Counted from the first letter of the stretch, positions 52,854 to 61,900 are shown. The stretch is 64,000 bases of DNA from an uncultured Eubacterium sp. (GCF_934525195.1 NZ_CAKSZA010000002.1:186001-250000), one strand, 5' to 3'. Translations and numbers: made by a program. Notes: generated by a model not told the origin, from the letters alone.

Positions 52854-53138
52854 ATGAACAAAAAAGATATATTAAAAGGCGTTGCAATTTCAATAATCAC
52901 ACTTGTTGTGGGATATGTGGCGATGATTGTGCCGTTCAATTTGTTTTTATCAATTTCAAAGGACGGACAAAGAATATTTTTCATCATTGAACTTTGCGTA
53001 TACCTTACAGTAGGTTGCGTATTTATGCTCATACAAGAAAAGAAGGAAAATCAGGCAAAAAAAGAAAAAGCACGCCACGAAGAACGAGCAAGAAAAATAA
53101 AAGATGTGCAACAAAATTGGTATGATGTTGCAGCATAA
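52854..53138 (+). CDS. Small two-TM membrane protein of unknown function
   Basis: Not recognised. From ATG 52854 the protein has 94 residues: TM segments at about 9-31 and 42-61, then a strongly charged, probably helical C-terminal tail (QEKKENQAKKEKARHEERARK). The ATG follows AAAGGAG, which lies inside a long stem (52782-52849). It sits directly after the MocR-type regulator gene and before a strong terminator. Translation control by the leader structure is suggested by sequence only. Confidence 0.72.
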   Translation: MNKKDILKGVAISIITLVVGYVAMIVPFNLFLSISKDGQRIFFIIELCVYLTVGCVFMLIQEKKENQAKKEKARHEERARKIKDVQQNWYDVAA

Positions 53139-53140
53139 AA

Positions 53141-53180
53141 CGAAATCGCAGAAGATTCGATGCTTCTGCGATTTTTAATA
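53141..53180. terminator. Terminator after the small membrane protein gene
   Basis: AAATCGCAGAAG (53143-53154) and CTTCTGCGATTT (53163-53174) form a perfect 12-bp stem between converging genes. Confidence 0.85.
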
Positions 53181-53183
53181 TTT

Positions 53184-54659
53184 TTATTTATTTCTGATTT
53201 TGCGAGCGGTTTTTCTTTTAAATGTGTCGAGCCAAAGACGAGGGCTGAACAAAAGAAGAATCGGGAACAGTTCCAATCTGCCTGCAAGCATATCGAAAAC
53301 AAGCACAATCTTTGACAAGTCGGAAAACTGCGAAAAGTTTTGTGCAGGTCCGACAAGTTCAAGACCCGGACCGATATTGTTAAGCGTTGCAGCAATCGCC
53401 GTGAAGTTAGTTACCAAGTCGTAATCTTCAAGTGAAACGCAAAGCATACTTCCAACAAAAATAATAAAATATGTGATTATGTAAACATTTGTTGACCGCA
53501 AGGTTTCGTGTTCAACGGTTTTGCCGTCAAGAGTAATCTTCTTTATATTCTTCGGGTGAAGATAAGATTGGATTTCCTTGCTGATTGTTTTAATCACAAC
53601 GATAAATCTTGAAACCTTGATACCGCCGCCTGTGCTTCCCGCACAAGCGCCTACAAACATCAAAAGCACCAAAATCGCCTTTGAAAATGACGGCCAAGCA
53701 TCAAAGTCTATTGTTGAATAACCTGTTGTTGTGATGATTGAAGAAACCTGAAATGCCGATGTGCGAATATTATCCGCAACATTTGTATATAGGTCGGCTG
53801 TGTTTACGCAAATCAAAACTACAGAAGCGATGATTACACCAAAATATGCTCTGACTTCTTCCATTTTGAGTGCCTTGCCAAGTTGACGAAGCACGAGAAA
53901 ATAATAAAAATTGAAATTGACACCAAACAGTGCCATAAAAATAGTGATGACCCATTGGATATACGGAGAATAGCTTGCCATAGAATCATTTTTGATACCG
54001 AATCCACCCGTACCTGCTGTGCCAAGCGAAGCGGTAATCGCATCAAAAACAGGCATATCACCGCAAACAAGAAACACAATTTCCACAATAGTAAGAATAA
54101 AGTACAAAGCATACAAAATTCTTGCAGTATAGCGCATTTTCGGAACAAGTTTGCCAACCGAAGGGCCGGGACTTTCCGCACGCATAAGGTTCATATTTGA
54201 ACCGCCTGTCATTTGAACAACGGCAAGCAAGAAAACAAGAACACCCATACCGCCTATCCAGTGAGTGAAGCTTCGCCAAAACAAAGAAGCGTGCGAAAGC
54301 GCCTCAACATCTGTGAGAATACTTGCACCTGTGGTAGTGAAACCCGAAACAGTTTCGAACAAAGCGTCAACAAAATGCGGTATTTCGCCTGTCAAAACAA
54401 GAGGAACGGCACCGAACACGGAAAGCACAATCCAACTGAGTGCCGTAGCCGTGCATCCCTCTTTGAGATAAAATACATTGTTTTTAGTTTTTTTAATGGC
54501 AACAACTGCACCTATTGCAAAGGTTACGCCTGCACAAATAAGATATGTCTTATATTCTTCCTCGTGATAATACAAACCCACAAGTCCCGGCATAAGCAAC
54601 AGCAAGCCCTCTAAAACAAGCACATAGCCAAGAATTTTTCTTATAATAGAACCGTTCAT
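53184..54659 (-). CDS. trkH: TrkH family potassium uptake membrane protein
   Basis: A 491-residue K+ transporter. Pore loops are visible in TVSGFTTTGASIL, SLGTAGTGGFGIKN, SSIITTTGYSTIDF and TLNNIGPGLELVG. It is longer than the KtrB at 42.0 kb and has an extra N-terminal helix pair, as TrkH proteins do. It follows trkA by 12 bases in the same operon. Confidence 0.93.
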   Translation of the reverse strand: MNGSIIRKILGYVLVLEGLLLLMPGLVGLYYHEEEYKTYLICAGVTFAIGAVVAIKKTKNNVFYLKEGCTATALSWIVLSVFGAVPLVLTGEIPHFVDALFETVSGFTTTGASILTDVEALSHASLFWRSFTHWIGGMGVLVFLLAVVQMTGGSNMNLMRAESPGPSVGKLVPKMRYTARILYALYFILTIVEIVFLVCGDMPVFDAITASLGTAGTGGFGIKNDSMASYSPYIQWVITIFMALFGVNFNFYYFLVLRQLGKALKMEEVRAYFGVIIASVVLICVNTADLYTNVADNIRTSAFQVSSIITTTGYSTIDFDAWPSFSKAILVLLMFVGACAGSTGGGIKVSRFIVVIKTISKEIQSYLHPKNIKKITLDGKTVEHETLRSTNVYIITYFIIFVGSMLCVSLEDYDLVTNFTAIAATLNNIGPGLELVGPAQNFSQFSDLSKIVLVFDMLAGRLELFPILLLFSPRLWLDTFKRKTARKIRNK

Positions 54660-54671
54660 AAATAACTATCC

Positions 54672-56063
54672 TTATGCAAGAATATTGCTAATATCATTAA
54701 AACCGGAGTGAGTTGTGACAATCATAACGCTGTCACCCGGCAAAATGCAGTCCTGACCTGACGGGATAATAACCTTGCCTCTTCTGAAAATGAAGCAAAT
54801 CAGGAGATTATCCTTGAGTTTAAGTTTCATAATAGGAACATTGGTAACCTTTGATTCCTTGTCAATCTTGAACTCAACAGCCTCAACTCTATGATCGAAC
54901 AAATGATACAAGGTTTCAACATTTGAGCCTTTGGAAGCGCTCTTTGCTCTTACATAAGCGATAATCGCCTCACTTGTGATATAGCGAGGATAAATAACCG
55001 AGCCGATGTCAAGAGTGTTGATTGCATCCTTAAATCTTATTTTATTAATCTTTGTAACAAGTTTTGCGTTAGAAAACTGTTTTGCATGAACAGTGAGAAG
55101 TATATTTTCCTCATCGGAACCTGTTAGAGTGACAAACGATTCGGCGCTTTGAATTCCCTCCTCGTTGAGCAAATCCTCATCAACGCCGTTTCCGTTGATG
55201 ACAATAACTCTCGGAAGCAAGGTTGCAAGTTCCTCACAACGCTCCTTGTCCTTTTCAATAAGGGTGACATCAATTCCGTTATCAGACAAGCGTTTTGCAA
55301 GATAATATCCTGCGTCACCGCCACCGATAATCATGGTGTTTTTAACCTTATTTGTTTTAAATCCAATATGTTTTAGGAAATCAGAAACCTTTTTTGCGGG
55401 TGCAACAAACGAAAGCATATCACCTGCTTTAAGTTCAAAATCACCTGTCGGGATGTAGATTTGATTGTTTCTTTCAACTCCGCAAACAAGCACATCATTT
55501 GTACTTTTACCTAGTTGGGCGATAGTCATACCGTCAAGGATGTTACCGTGAGGAATTCTGATTTTTACAAGGTCAGCTTTGCCGTGAGCAAAAGAAGTGA
55601 CTTCAAGTGCGGTAGGCAAGCAAAGAATTTTGTATATTTCTCGAGATGCTTCATACTCGGGATTAACAATCATTGCAAGACCGAGTTTGTCCTTAATATG
55701 ATTGAGTTCGTGTGAATATTCGGGATTACGGACTTTTGCAATAGTTGAACAATGACCGACACGAGATGCAACCGTGCAGCAAAGCAAGTTGAGTTCGTCC
55801 GAATCGGTTACGGCAATGATAAGGTCGGCATCAACAATACCTGCTTCTTTTTGAACGCTAAACGAAGCACCGTTGCCGACAACGCCCATAACATCGTATG
55901 CATCGGTAATCTTTTGCACCTTTTGAGGCGACGTGTCAACAACGGTGATATCATGATTTTCAACAACAAGTTGTTCTACAAGAGCTGTTCCGACAACTCC
56001 GCAACCAACAATAATAATATTAAGTCCCGTTGCTTCCTTAAATCTTTTTCCTAAAAATCCCAT
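54672..56063 (-). CDS. trkA: TrkA: two-unit RCK potassium uptake regulatory protein
   Basis: A 463-residue cytosolic gating subunit with two tandem RCK units: the first Rossmann motif is GCGVVGTALVEQL (residues about 20-32), the second GGGDAGYYLAKRL at about 245. Each is followed by a RCK_C domain. It is encoded just upstream of trkH. Confidence 0.94.
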   Translation of the reverse strand: MGFLGKRFKEATGLNIIIVGCGVVGTALVEQLVVENHDITVVDTSPQKVQKITDAYDVMGVVGNGASFSVQKEAGIVDADLIIAVTDSDELNLLCCTVASRVGHCSTIAKVRNPEYSHELNHIKDKLGLAMIVNPEYEASREIYKILCLPTALEVTSFAHGKADLVKIRIPHGNILDGMTIAQLGKSTNDVLVCGVERNNQIYIPTGDFELKAGDMLSFVAPAKKVSDFLKHIGFKTNKVKNTMIIGGGDAGYYLAKRLSDNGIDVTLIEKDKERCEELATLLPRVIVINGNGVDEDLLNEEGIQSAESFVTLTGSDEENILLTVHAKQFSNAKLVTKINKIRFKDAINTLDIGSVIYPRYITSEAIIAYVRAKSASKGSNVETLYHLFDHRVEAVEFKIDKESKVTNVPIMKLKLKDNLLICFIFRRGKVIIPSGQDCILPGDSVMIVTTHSGFNDISNILA

Positions 56064-56102
56064 TACTTCACCTTTAATTTACAAATAATAAATTCAAATG
56101 GT

Positions 56103-56131
56103 AATATACCACTAACGCAAAATAAATACAA
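56103..56131 (-). promoter_or_regulatory. Promoter of trkA-trkH
   Basis: On the minus strand TTGTAT (56126-56131), a 17-base spacer and TATATT (56103-56108), 40 bases before the trkA start, which has AAAGGTG. Confidence 0.55.
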
Positions 56132-56180
56132 GTGCAATATTTCAACTCAACCGAAAAAACAGATAAATTACTGAATTTGT

Positions 56181-56693
56181 TTATTTCTTTGTTGTTGAGC
56201 CGAATCCGCCGTCACGAATTTCGTCTACGGAATCGGACATTGTTATGCCGAACTGAGTGAATATACCCTGAGCAAAACCGTCACCAGCATTTACCGTGAC
56301 GCTGTGTCCGTCATCGTGAGCGGTACACGAGAGTTTCACCATAATATGCCCCTCATTTGATGAGCCGTAGTAATCCGCATCAATTATGCCTACTGTATTG
56401 TCAAGACCGATTCTGTGCTTAAATCCAAGACCCGAACGCGGGAAAACGCTAAGCACCCATCCGTCATTGATTTTTGCACGGATTCCTGTCGGAATAAGGG
56501 TTGATTCGCCTGTTTTGATTGTTATATCGGCAGGAGCAAAAAAATCGTAACCTGCCGAGCCGACTGTTGCACGAACAGGAAGTTTGATGCTGTCATAGAT
56601 TGATTGCACATCCTCGGTTTCGGGATATACCTTGAGCCAATCCTTTTCAAATTGTTCAAAGCTTACTTTTTCGAATTCTGCAATTCTCTGCAT
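56181..56693 (-). CDS. dut: dUTP diphosphatase
   Basis: Hydrolyses dUTP to dUMP. The 170-residue protein has all five trimeric dUTPase motifs in order: GSAGYDFFA, the PRSGLGFKHRIGLDNTVGIIDADYYG segment, DGFAQGIFTQFG and the C-terminal RDGGFGSTTKK P-loop-like motif. An N-terminal extension of about 30 residues precedes the usual start of the domain. It is the last gene of the abfA operon. Confidence 0.93.
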   Translation of the reverse strand: MQRIAEFEKVSFEQFEKDWLKVYPETEDVQSIYDSIKLPVRATVGSAGYDFFAPADITIKTGESTLIPTGIRAKINDGWVLSVFPRSGLGFKHRIGLDNTVGIIDADYYGSSNEGHIMVKLSCTAHDDGHSVTVNAGDGFAQGIFTQFGITMSDSVDEIRDGGFGSTTKK

Positions 56694-56708
56694 AGTTGTT
56701 TCCTCTTT

Positions 56709-56963
56709 TCACCATTTTTTATCATCAAAATTCGGGCAATCCTTGTTTTTCAGAATTGCACGAACTTCTACATAACAGCCGCATTTCAGGCACATACCCG
56801 AAATCAAGCTGTCGCATTTTTTACACATTGACAAGCGATGATTATATACCTCATCGTTCACCTTTTCCGAAGCGTCTATTGTTTTGATATAATCCTGAAT
56901 TTGATTATATGTCACATTTTGACCTGCTTCGAAAAGCAAACATCTTTTGCAGTTATTATCCAT
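56709..56963 (-). CDS. Small cysteine-rich protein, DUF6171-like
   Basis: An 84-residue protein with an N-terminal CKRC pair and a C-terminal cysteine cluster (CKKC, CLKCGC, CPNF) likely to bind zinc, around a helical middle (YIKTIDASEKVNDEVYNHRL). The pattern matches what is usually called DUF6171; function unknown. It overlaps abfA by one base and precedes dut by 15 bases. Confidence 0.7.
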   Translation of the reverse strand: MDNNCKRCLLFEAGQNVTYNQIQDYIKTIDASEKVNDEVYNHRLSMCKKCDSLISGMCLKCGCYVEVRAILKNKDCPNFDDKKW

Positions 56964-58450
56964 TATTTATTAATAACAAATTTAACAACGCTGCAAGCAG
57001 GAATTGTTGCCGTGAAACCGTCTTTAAGCTTTCTGAAATCGGTAAACGGCACGGTTTTTACATTATCCGTATCGTCAAAATCATTCTTTTCGTGACATTC
57101 GCCTGTAAGAATTTCGGCAGTTATGCTTTCAACTTTTGTATCGGCAACCTGACATTTAATCTTTGCAGCCTTAGTTGATGAGTTGTTTGTGATTGTTGAA
57201 TAAACAGTTCCGTTTTCATCAACAGAAGCAGACTCGCAAAGCTGCGGAAATTCCTTATTATCATTAACCGAATTAACCATAGGCGTTGTTATATATGAAC
57301 CAACTAAAGTGTTTTCCTGATGTTCTTTATACATTTTAAACACATAATAGGTTGGCGTTTTAATCATCTTTTCGCCATCAGTCAAAATAACTGCTTGAAG
57401 AACATTTACCGCCTGGGCAATATTTGCCATCATAATTCTGTCTGCGTGCTTATTGAAAATATTAAGAGTAAGACCTGCAACAATAGCATCACGCATAGTG
57501 CTTTGCTGATAAAGGAATCCCGGATTTGTTCCCTCCTCAACATCATACCAAGTGCCCCATTCATCAACGATGAGCTTAACCCATTTTTCAGGATTTACGC
57601 TATCCATAACAGCAAGGTGGTTTGTGATAAGTTCTTCCATCTTGTACGCCTTGCAAATAGTTGAATCATATTCGTTTTTATCAAAAACGGTAGCAGAGCC
57701 TTTGTGAGCCCAATTGCCTGTCGGAACGGTATAATAATGAAGTGCAATACCGTTTGCGTGGTGCTTAACTTTATCCATAACCTCTCTTGTCCATTTATAA
57801 TCGCAAGAGTTTGGTCCGCACGCAATTCGGTTAATATGCTTATTTGAATCATAATCACGGCAATAGGTATTATAACGCTTAAAAAGGCAACCGTAATATT
57901 CAGGGTCCATATTTCCGCCACAGCCCCACGATTCGTTGCCAACACCAAAATATTTGAGATTGAACGGCTTATCGCTTCCATTCTTTCTGCGAAGTTCTGC
58001 CATTGGAGAAACACCGTCAAAGGTCATATATTCTACCCACTCGCTCATCTCCTGAACAGATCCCGAGCCGACATTACCGTTGACATATGTATCACAGCCA
58101 AGCTGACGGCAAAGTTCAAAATATTCGTGAGTACCAAAAGAGTTGTCCTCAACAACACCGCCCCAATGAGTGTTAATCATTTTCTTTCTCTGTGACTTAT
58201 CACCGATGCCGTCTTTCCAATGATATTCATCCGCAAAACAACCACCTGGCCAACGAAGAACAGGTATTCCCATTTCTTTAAGAGCATTTACAACATCGCA
58301 TCTCATACCATTTACATTAGGTATTTTTGAATTTTCACCGACAAAAATTCCCTCATAAATACATCTGCCGAGATGTTCGGAAAAATGGCCGTACAAATCT
58401 TTATTGATTTTTGCAATTTTTTGATTTGGGTTAATAAGATATTTTTCCAT
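56963..58450 (-). CDS. abfA: Alpha-L-arabinofuranosidase, GH51
   Basis: Releases arabinofuranose from arabinans or arabinoxylan fragments. From ATG 58450 (AAGGAG at 8 bases) the protein has 495 residues without a signal peptide, so it acts on imported oligosaccharides. It shows IYGHFSEHLGRCIYEGIFVG-like N-terminal motifs (here LYGHFSEHLGRCIYEGIFVG), LRWPGGCFADEYHW, the acid/base glutamate in FGVGNESWGCGG and the nucleophile glutamate in LIVDEWGTWYDV. The longer GTG start at 58459 is less likely. No arabinose genes are adjacent. Confidence 0.94.
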   Translation of the reverse strand: MEKYLINPNQKIAKINKDLYGHFSEHLGRCIYEGIFVGENSKIPNVNGMRCDVVNALKEMGIPVLRWPGGCFADEYHWKDGIGDKSQRKKMINTHWGGVVEDNSFGTHEYFELCRQLGCDTYVNGNVGSGSVQEMSEWVEYMTFDGVSPMAELRRKNGSDKPFNLKYFGVGNESWGCGGNMDPEYYGCLFKRYNTYCRDYDSNKHINRIACGPNSCDYKWTREVMDKVKHHANGIALHYYTVPTGNWAHKGSATVFDKNEYDSTICKAYKMEELITNHLAVMDSVNPEKWVKLIVDEWGTWYDVEEGTNPGFLYQQSTMRDAIVAGLTLNIFNKHADRIMMANIAQAVNVLQAVILTDGEKMIKTPTYYVFKMYKEHQENTLVGSYITTPMVNSVNDNKEFPQLCESASVDENGTVYSTITNNSSTKAAKIKCQVADTKVESITAEILTGECHEKNDFDDTDNVKTVPFTDFRKLKDGFTATIPACSVVKFVINK

Positions 58451-58480
58451 AAACCGCACTCCTTAAATTCATATATCTTT

Positions 58481-58509
58481 AAGTTATCATATTAAAAATA
58501 TAAAGTCAA
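58481..58509 (-). promoter_or_regulatory. Promoter of abfA
   Basis: On the minus strand TTGACT (58504-58509), a 17-base spacer and TAACTT (58481-58486). Its -35 is only 4 bases from the -35 of the divergent peptidase promoter. Confidence 0.55.
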
Positions 58510-58513
58510 CAAA

Positions 58514-58542
58514 TTGACATAAAATCTTTAAAGATTTATAAT
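58514..58542 (+). promoter_or_regulatory. Promoter of the M24 peptidase gene with a 16-bp palindrome in the spacer
   Basis: TTGACA (58514-58519), a 17-base spacer and TATAAT (58537-58542) are perfect hexamers. The spacer holds the perfect palindrome AAATCTTTAAAGATTT (58522-58537). Confidence 0.8.
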
Positions 58543-58575
58543 AGTGACATTGTATTACATATGAGGTGAGAAATT

Positions 58576-59649
58576 ATGATGAACATTCAAAAATGTGTGA
58601 AAATACTTGAACATAAAAATGCCGATGCACTTGTTTTGCTGAACGAGGCTAATATGCACTATTTGTGCAGCTTTTCTCCAAGTGAGGGTATGGTTGTTGT
58701 GCTCAAGAGCGGTGACGCATTTCATCTTGTTGATTCAAGATACACCGAAACTGCCGAAAATCACGCAAAGGAAACAGGACTTAAAGTTATTGAGTTCAAA
58801 TCAAGCTATTATGAAGAACTTGCAAAAATTATAAACGACAGCAAGTCGGAGAGCATTGTGTACGAAAGCGACACAATTTCGCTCAAAGCATTTGAAAACA
58901 TCAAGAAGCATTGCAAAAACGCTCAGATGATCGAACTCGGCGACTTGCTTATGAGAGAACGAAACAGAAAAGATGCCGATGAAATCGTTATGATGAAAAA
59001 GGCAAATCAAATCGCAGAAAAGGCATTTACAGAGCTTCTCAACCATGTTAAGCCGGGCAAGACTGAAAAAGAACTTGCCGCATATTTTGAATATCTTATG
59101 GCAAAAGAGGGTTCACACGGAGTAAGTTTTGACACAATTTTGCTTGCAGGTGAAAGAACTTCTATGCCTCACGGTGTTCCGAGTGAAAACACAATCAAAA
59201 GCGGTGAGTTTGTACTGTTTGACTTTGGTGCCACCTATCAAGGCTACCACAGCGATATGACAAGAACCGTTGCAGTCGGCAATGCAAGTGACGAGATGAA
59301 AGAAATGTACGAGCTTGTCCTCAACGCACAGCTTGCAGGCATAAAAGCGCTCAACGCAGGTGTTAAATGTGCCGATGTTTACAAGGCAGCGTATGACGTT
59401 CTTGACGAAAAGAATATGGCGCAATATTTCAGACACGGTTTAGGTCACGGTTTGGGAATTGAAATTCACGAGGGATTCAATGCTTCACCGAAAAGCAAAG
59501 ACACCTATGAAGTCGGCAATGTTACATCAATCGAACCGGGAATTTACATTCCGGGCAAGTTTGGAATAAGAATTGAAGATGTTTGCTATCTTGCTCCGAG
59601 AGGCAGAGAAAACCTTTCCAATGTTACCAAATCATTAATAATTCTATAA
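58576..59649 (+). CDS. M24 family Xaa-Pro peptidase
   Basis: A 357-residue pita-bread metallopeptidase, probably an Xaa-Pro aminopeptidase or dipeptidase. It has a creatinase-like N-terminal domain (about 1-125) and a catalytic domain with metal ligands in FDFGATYQGYHSDMTRTVAVG (two Asp), HGLGHGLGIEIHEGF (His), SIEPGIYIPG (Glu) and FGIRIEDV (Glu). GAGGTGAG precedes the ATG; the second Met at 58579 is also possible. It is monocistronic. Confidence 0.93.
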   Translation: MMNIQKCVKILEHKNADALVLLNEANMHYLCSFSPSEGMVVVLKSGDAFHLVDSRYTETAENHAKETGLKVIEFKSSYYEELAKIINDSKSESIVYESDTISLKAFENIKKHCKNAQMIELGDLLMRERNRKDADEIVMMKKANQIAEKAFTELLNHVKPGKTEKELAAYFEYLMAKEGSHGVSFDTILLAGERTSMPHGVPSENTIKSGEFVLFDFGATYQGYHSDMTRTVAVGNASDEMKEMYELVLNAQLAGIKALNAGVKCADVYKAAYDVLDEKNMAQYFRHGLGHGLGIEIHEGFNASPKSKDTYEVGNVTSIEPGIYIPGKFGIRIEDVCYLAPRGRENLSNVTKSLIIL

Positions 59650-59666
59650 ACAAACTGTTAATTCGG

Positions 59667-59695
59667 TTGACATTTACATTTCTTTGTGGTAAATA
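59667..59695 (+). promoter_or_regulatory. Promoter of the glmS leader
   Basis: TTGACA (59667-59672), a 17-base spacer and TAAATA (59690-59695) lie about 100 bases upstream of the ribozyme cleavage site. Confidence 0.65.
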
Positions 59696-59799
59696 GTATT
59701 TATCCGCAAGGATGCACCTTGAAAATTTAATGCGTGATAATTTTGCACTTAATTATTATTAATGATATAAAACTGTCGGCTGTGATTTCAGCCACAGTT

Positions 59800-59925
59800 A
59801 GCGCCTGAACCCTATGGGTTGACGAGGAAAAGAGTTATCGAAATATTCGGCGGATGCTCTTTCGTACGCTTTGGTGCGTAAGAAAAAGGCAAAAACTTCG
59901 GCAACGAAGCAACAAATCCTTTTTC
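59800..59925 (+). ncRNA. glmS ribozyme/riboswitch (glucosamine-6-phosphate sensing)
   Basis: The 5' leader of glmS contains the conserved core of the self-cleaving glmS ribozyme: AGCGCCTGAAC at the cleavage site (expected between A59800 and G59801), GGGTTGACGAGGA, AGTTATCGAA, TTCGGCGGATGCTC and the downstream GGCAAAAACTTCGGCAACG hairpin region. P1 is minimal (AACCC/GGGTT). The peripheral hairpin TACGC/GCGTA is also present. Known members cleave on binding glucosamine-6-phosphate and thereby lower glmS mRNA. The whole gene-free stretch 59650-59992 is promoter, leader and this ribozyme. Confidence 0.95.
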
Positions 59926-59992
59926 ACAAAGCAAAATTAAGTATAAAATTTTAGTTTAATCATAAATTTATAATAAGAAATGAGGAATGATT

Positions 59993-61807
59993 ATGTGTGG
60001 AATTATCGGATACACAGGATATACAGACGCAAGAGGTAAATTAATCAAAGGGCTTAAAACCTTGGAATACAGAGGCTACGACAGCGCAGGAATTGCTGTT
60101 TTCAACGACACGCTCAACGAAGTTATCGTTGCAAAATGCGAGGGCAGAGTTGAAAGACTTGACGAAAAATCAAAGGACATCAAGGGCAACACGGGCATTG
60201 GCCACACAAGATGGGCAACGCACGGCGGTGTGAGTGACTCGAATTCTCACCCGCACAAATTCGGCAATGTGACACTTGTGCACAACGGAATTATTGAGAA
60301 TTACGCTTCAATAAAAAACCAACTCGGTATTGCAGGCAAACTCAAAAGTCAGACGGACAGCGAAGTTGTTGCCGCTTTGATTGACAACTACTATCACATC
60401 GGCAGCGACCCGAGCGAAGCTATTATCAAGGCTGTCAAAGAAATCAAGGGCACATTTGCACTCGGAATTATGTTTGATGACATTCCCGATGTAATTTACG
60501 CTGTCAGAAATGTCAGCCCTATTGTGTGCTGTGTGAATGATGACGGTGCGTACATTGCTTCCGACATCACGGCTATTGGCGAATACAGCAAGGAATACTT
60601 TGTTTTACCTGAACTGACCATTGCAGAAATCAGCAAAAACGGCATTGAAGTTAGGGATTTTCAGGACAACAAGGTTGATGTGAAAATGCTTGAACTTGAT
60701 TGGGACATCAACAATTCGGGCAAGAAGCACTATCCGTTTTATATGGAAAAGGAAATCAGCGAACAACCGGATGTTATTGAAAAAACAATCCGTTCAAGAA
60801 TCAAAGACGGATTGCCTGATTTTTCGGCTGACGGAGTTGACGACAGCATTTTTACGGAATGTGAAAACGTCACGGTTATTGCCTGTGGCACGGCTATGCA
60901 CGCAGGACTTATCGGCAAGCATTTGATTGAAAAGACCTGTGCTGTTCCCGTAAATGTTTATATGGCGAGCGAGTATATGTATTGCGACCCGATTATCAGC
61001 GACAAGACACTTGTCATATGCGTTTCACAAAGCGGTGAAACAATCGACACCCTTGAAGCATTGAAATACGCAAAATCAAAGGATGCAAAAACACTTTCGA
61101 TAGTCAATGTCAAAGGTTCGTCAATCGCAATGGCAAGTGACAATGTCATTTACACAAACGCAGGCCCCGAAATCGCAGTTGCATCAACAAAGGCGTACAC
61201 AACACAGGTTGCCGTGTTCTATTTGATTACAGCAAAAGCAGCATTTTTGCGTGGTTGCTTTAATGATGATGAAGCAAAAAGTTTCGTAAACGAACTTGAA
61301 AAAATCCCGCAAGCCGTTGACGACATACTTCAACGCAAAGACAAAATTCATCATCTGTCACAATCTCTGCTCACAGCGGAGCACACGTTTATGATTGGCA
61401 GAGGACTTGACTACCCTGCTCTGCTTGAAGCGTCATTGAAGCTAAAGGAAATCAGCTACATTCATTCGGAAGCATTTGCATCGGGCGAACTGAAGCACGG
61501 CACAATAGCATTGATAACCAAGAAAACTCCGGTTATTGCTCTGCTTACGCAAGAAAAATTGATGTCAAAGCAAATCTCAAACATAAGAGAGGTTGAGTCA
61601 CGAGGAGCAACAGTTATCAGCTTTGTAAAAGACGGACTTCAAGTAAAAGACATCAAGCCTGATTTTGTTTTGCCAAATCTCAATGACGATTTTATGGCGA
61701 TACCGGCTGTTGTTGCAATGCAACTGCTTGCATATTATGTTTCGGCTGACAAGGGACTCGATGTTGACAAACCGAGAAACTTGGCAAAAGTTGTTACAGT
61801 AGAATAA
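59993..61807 (+). CDS. glmS: Glutamine-fructose-6-phosphate aminotransferase
   Basis: Makes glucosamine-6-phosphate for cell-wall amino sugars. ATG 59993 is chosen over 59987 so that the nucleophile cysteine directly follows the initiator Met (MCGIIGYTG), giving 604 residues; AGGA lies 6 bases upstream. The N-terminal class II glutaminase domain has TRWATHGGV, followed by two SIS domains (CGTAMHAGL, SQSGETIDTLEAL) and the C-terminal DKPRNLAKVVTVE. The ribozyme upstream provides product feedback. Confidence 0.97.
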   Translation: MCGIIGYTGYTDARGKLIKGLKTLEYRGYDSAGIAVFNDTLNEVIVAKCEGRVERLDEKSKDIKGNTGIGHTRWATHGGVSDSNSHPHKFGNVTLVHNGIIENYASIKNQLGIAGKLKSQTDSEVVAALIDNYYHIGSDPSEAIIKAVKEIKGTFALGIMFDDIPDVIYAVRNVSPIVCCVNDDGAYIASDITAIGEYSKEYFVLPELTIAEISKNGIEVRDFQDNKVDVKMLELDWDINNSGKKHYPFYMEKEISEQPDVIEKTIRSRIKDGLPDFSADGVDDSIFTECENVTVIACGTAMHAGLIGKHLIEKTCAVPVNVYMASEYMYCDPIISDKTLVICVSQSGETIDTLEALKYAKSKDAKTLSIVNVKGSSIAMASDNVIYTNAGPEIAVASTKAYTTQVAVFYLITAKAAFLRGCFNDDEAKSFVNELEKIPQAVDDILQRKDKIHHLSQSLLTAEHTFMIGRGLDYPALLEASLKLKEISYIHSEAFASGELKHGTIALITKKTPVIALLTQEKLMSKQISNIREVESRGATVISFVKDGLQVKDIKPDFVLPNLNDDFMAIPAVVAMQLLAYYVSADKGLDVDKPRNLAKVVTVE

Positions 61808-61841
61808 AATTATCTGCAAAATCACGCATTAAACAAGGCAC

Positions 61842-61882
61842 AAAAAAGCGACACGGTTCTTTTGAACAATGTCGCTTTTTCA
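61842..61882 (+). terminator. Terminator of glmS
   Basis: AAAAAGCGACA pairs with TGTCGCTTTTT, with an inner GTTC/GAAC stem, followed by T-rich sequence. It may also serve the converging symporter gene. Confidence 0.8.
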
Positions 61883-61900
61883 TTTATGTAATTGTTACGA

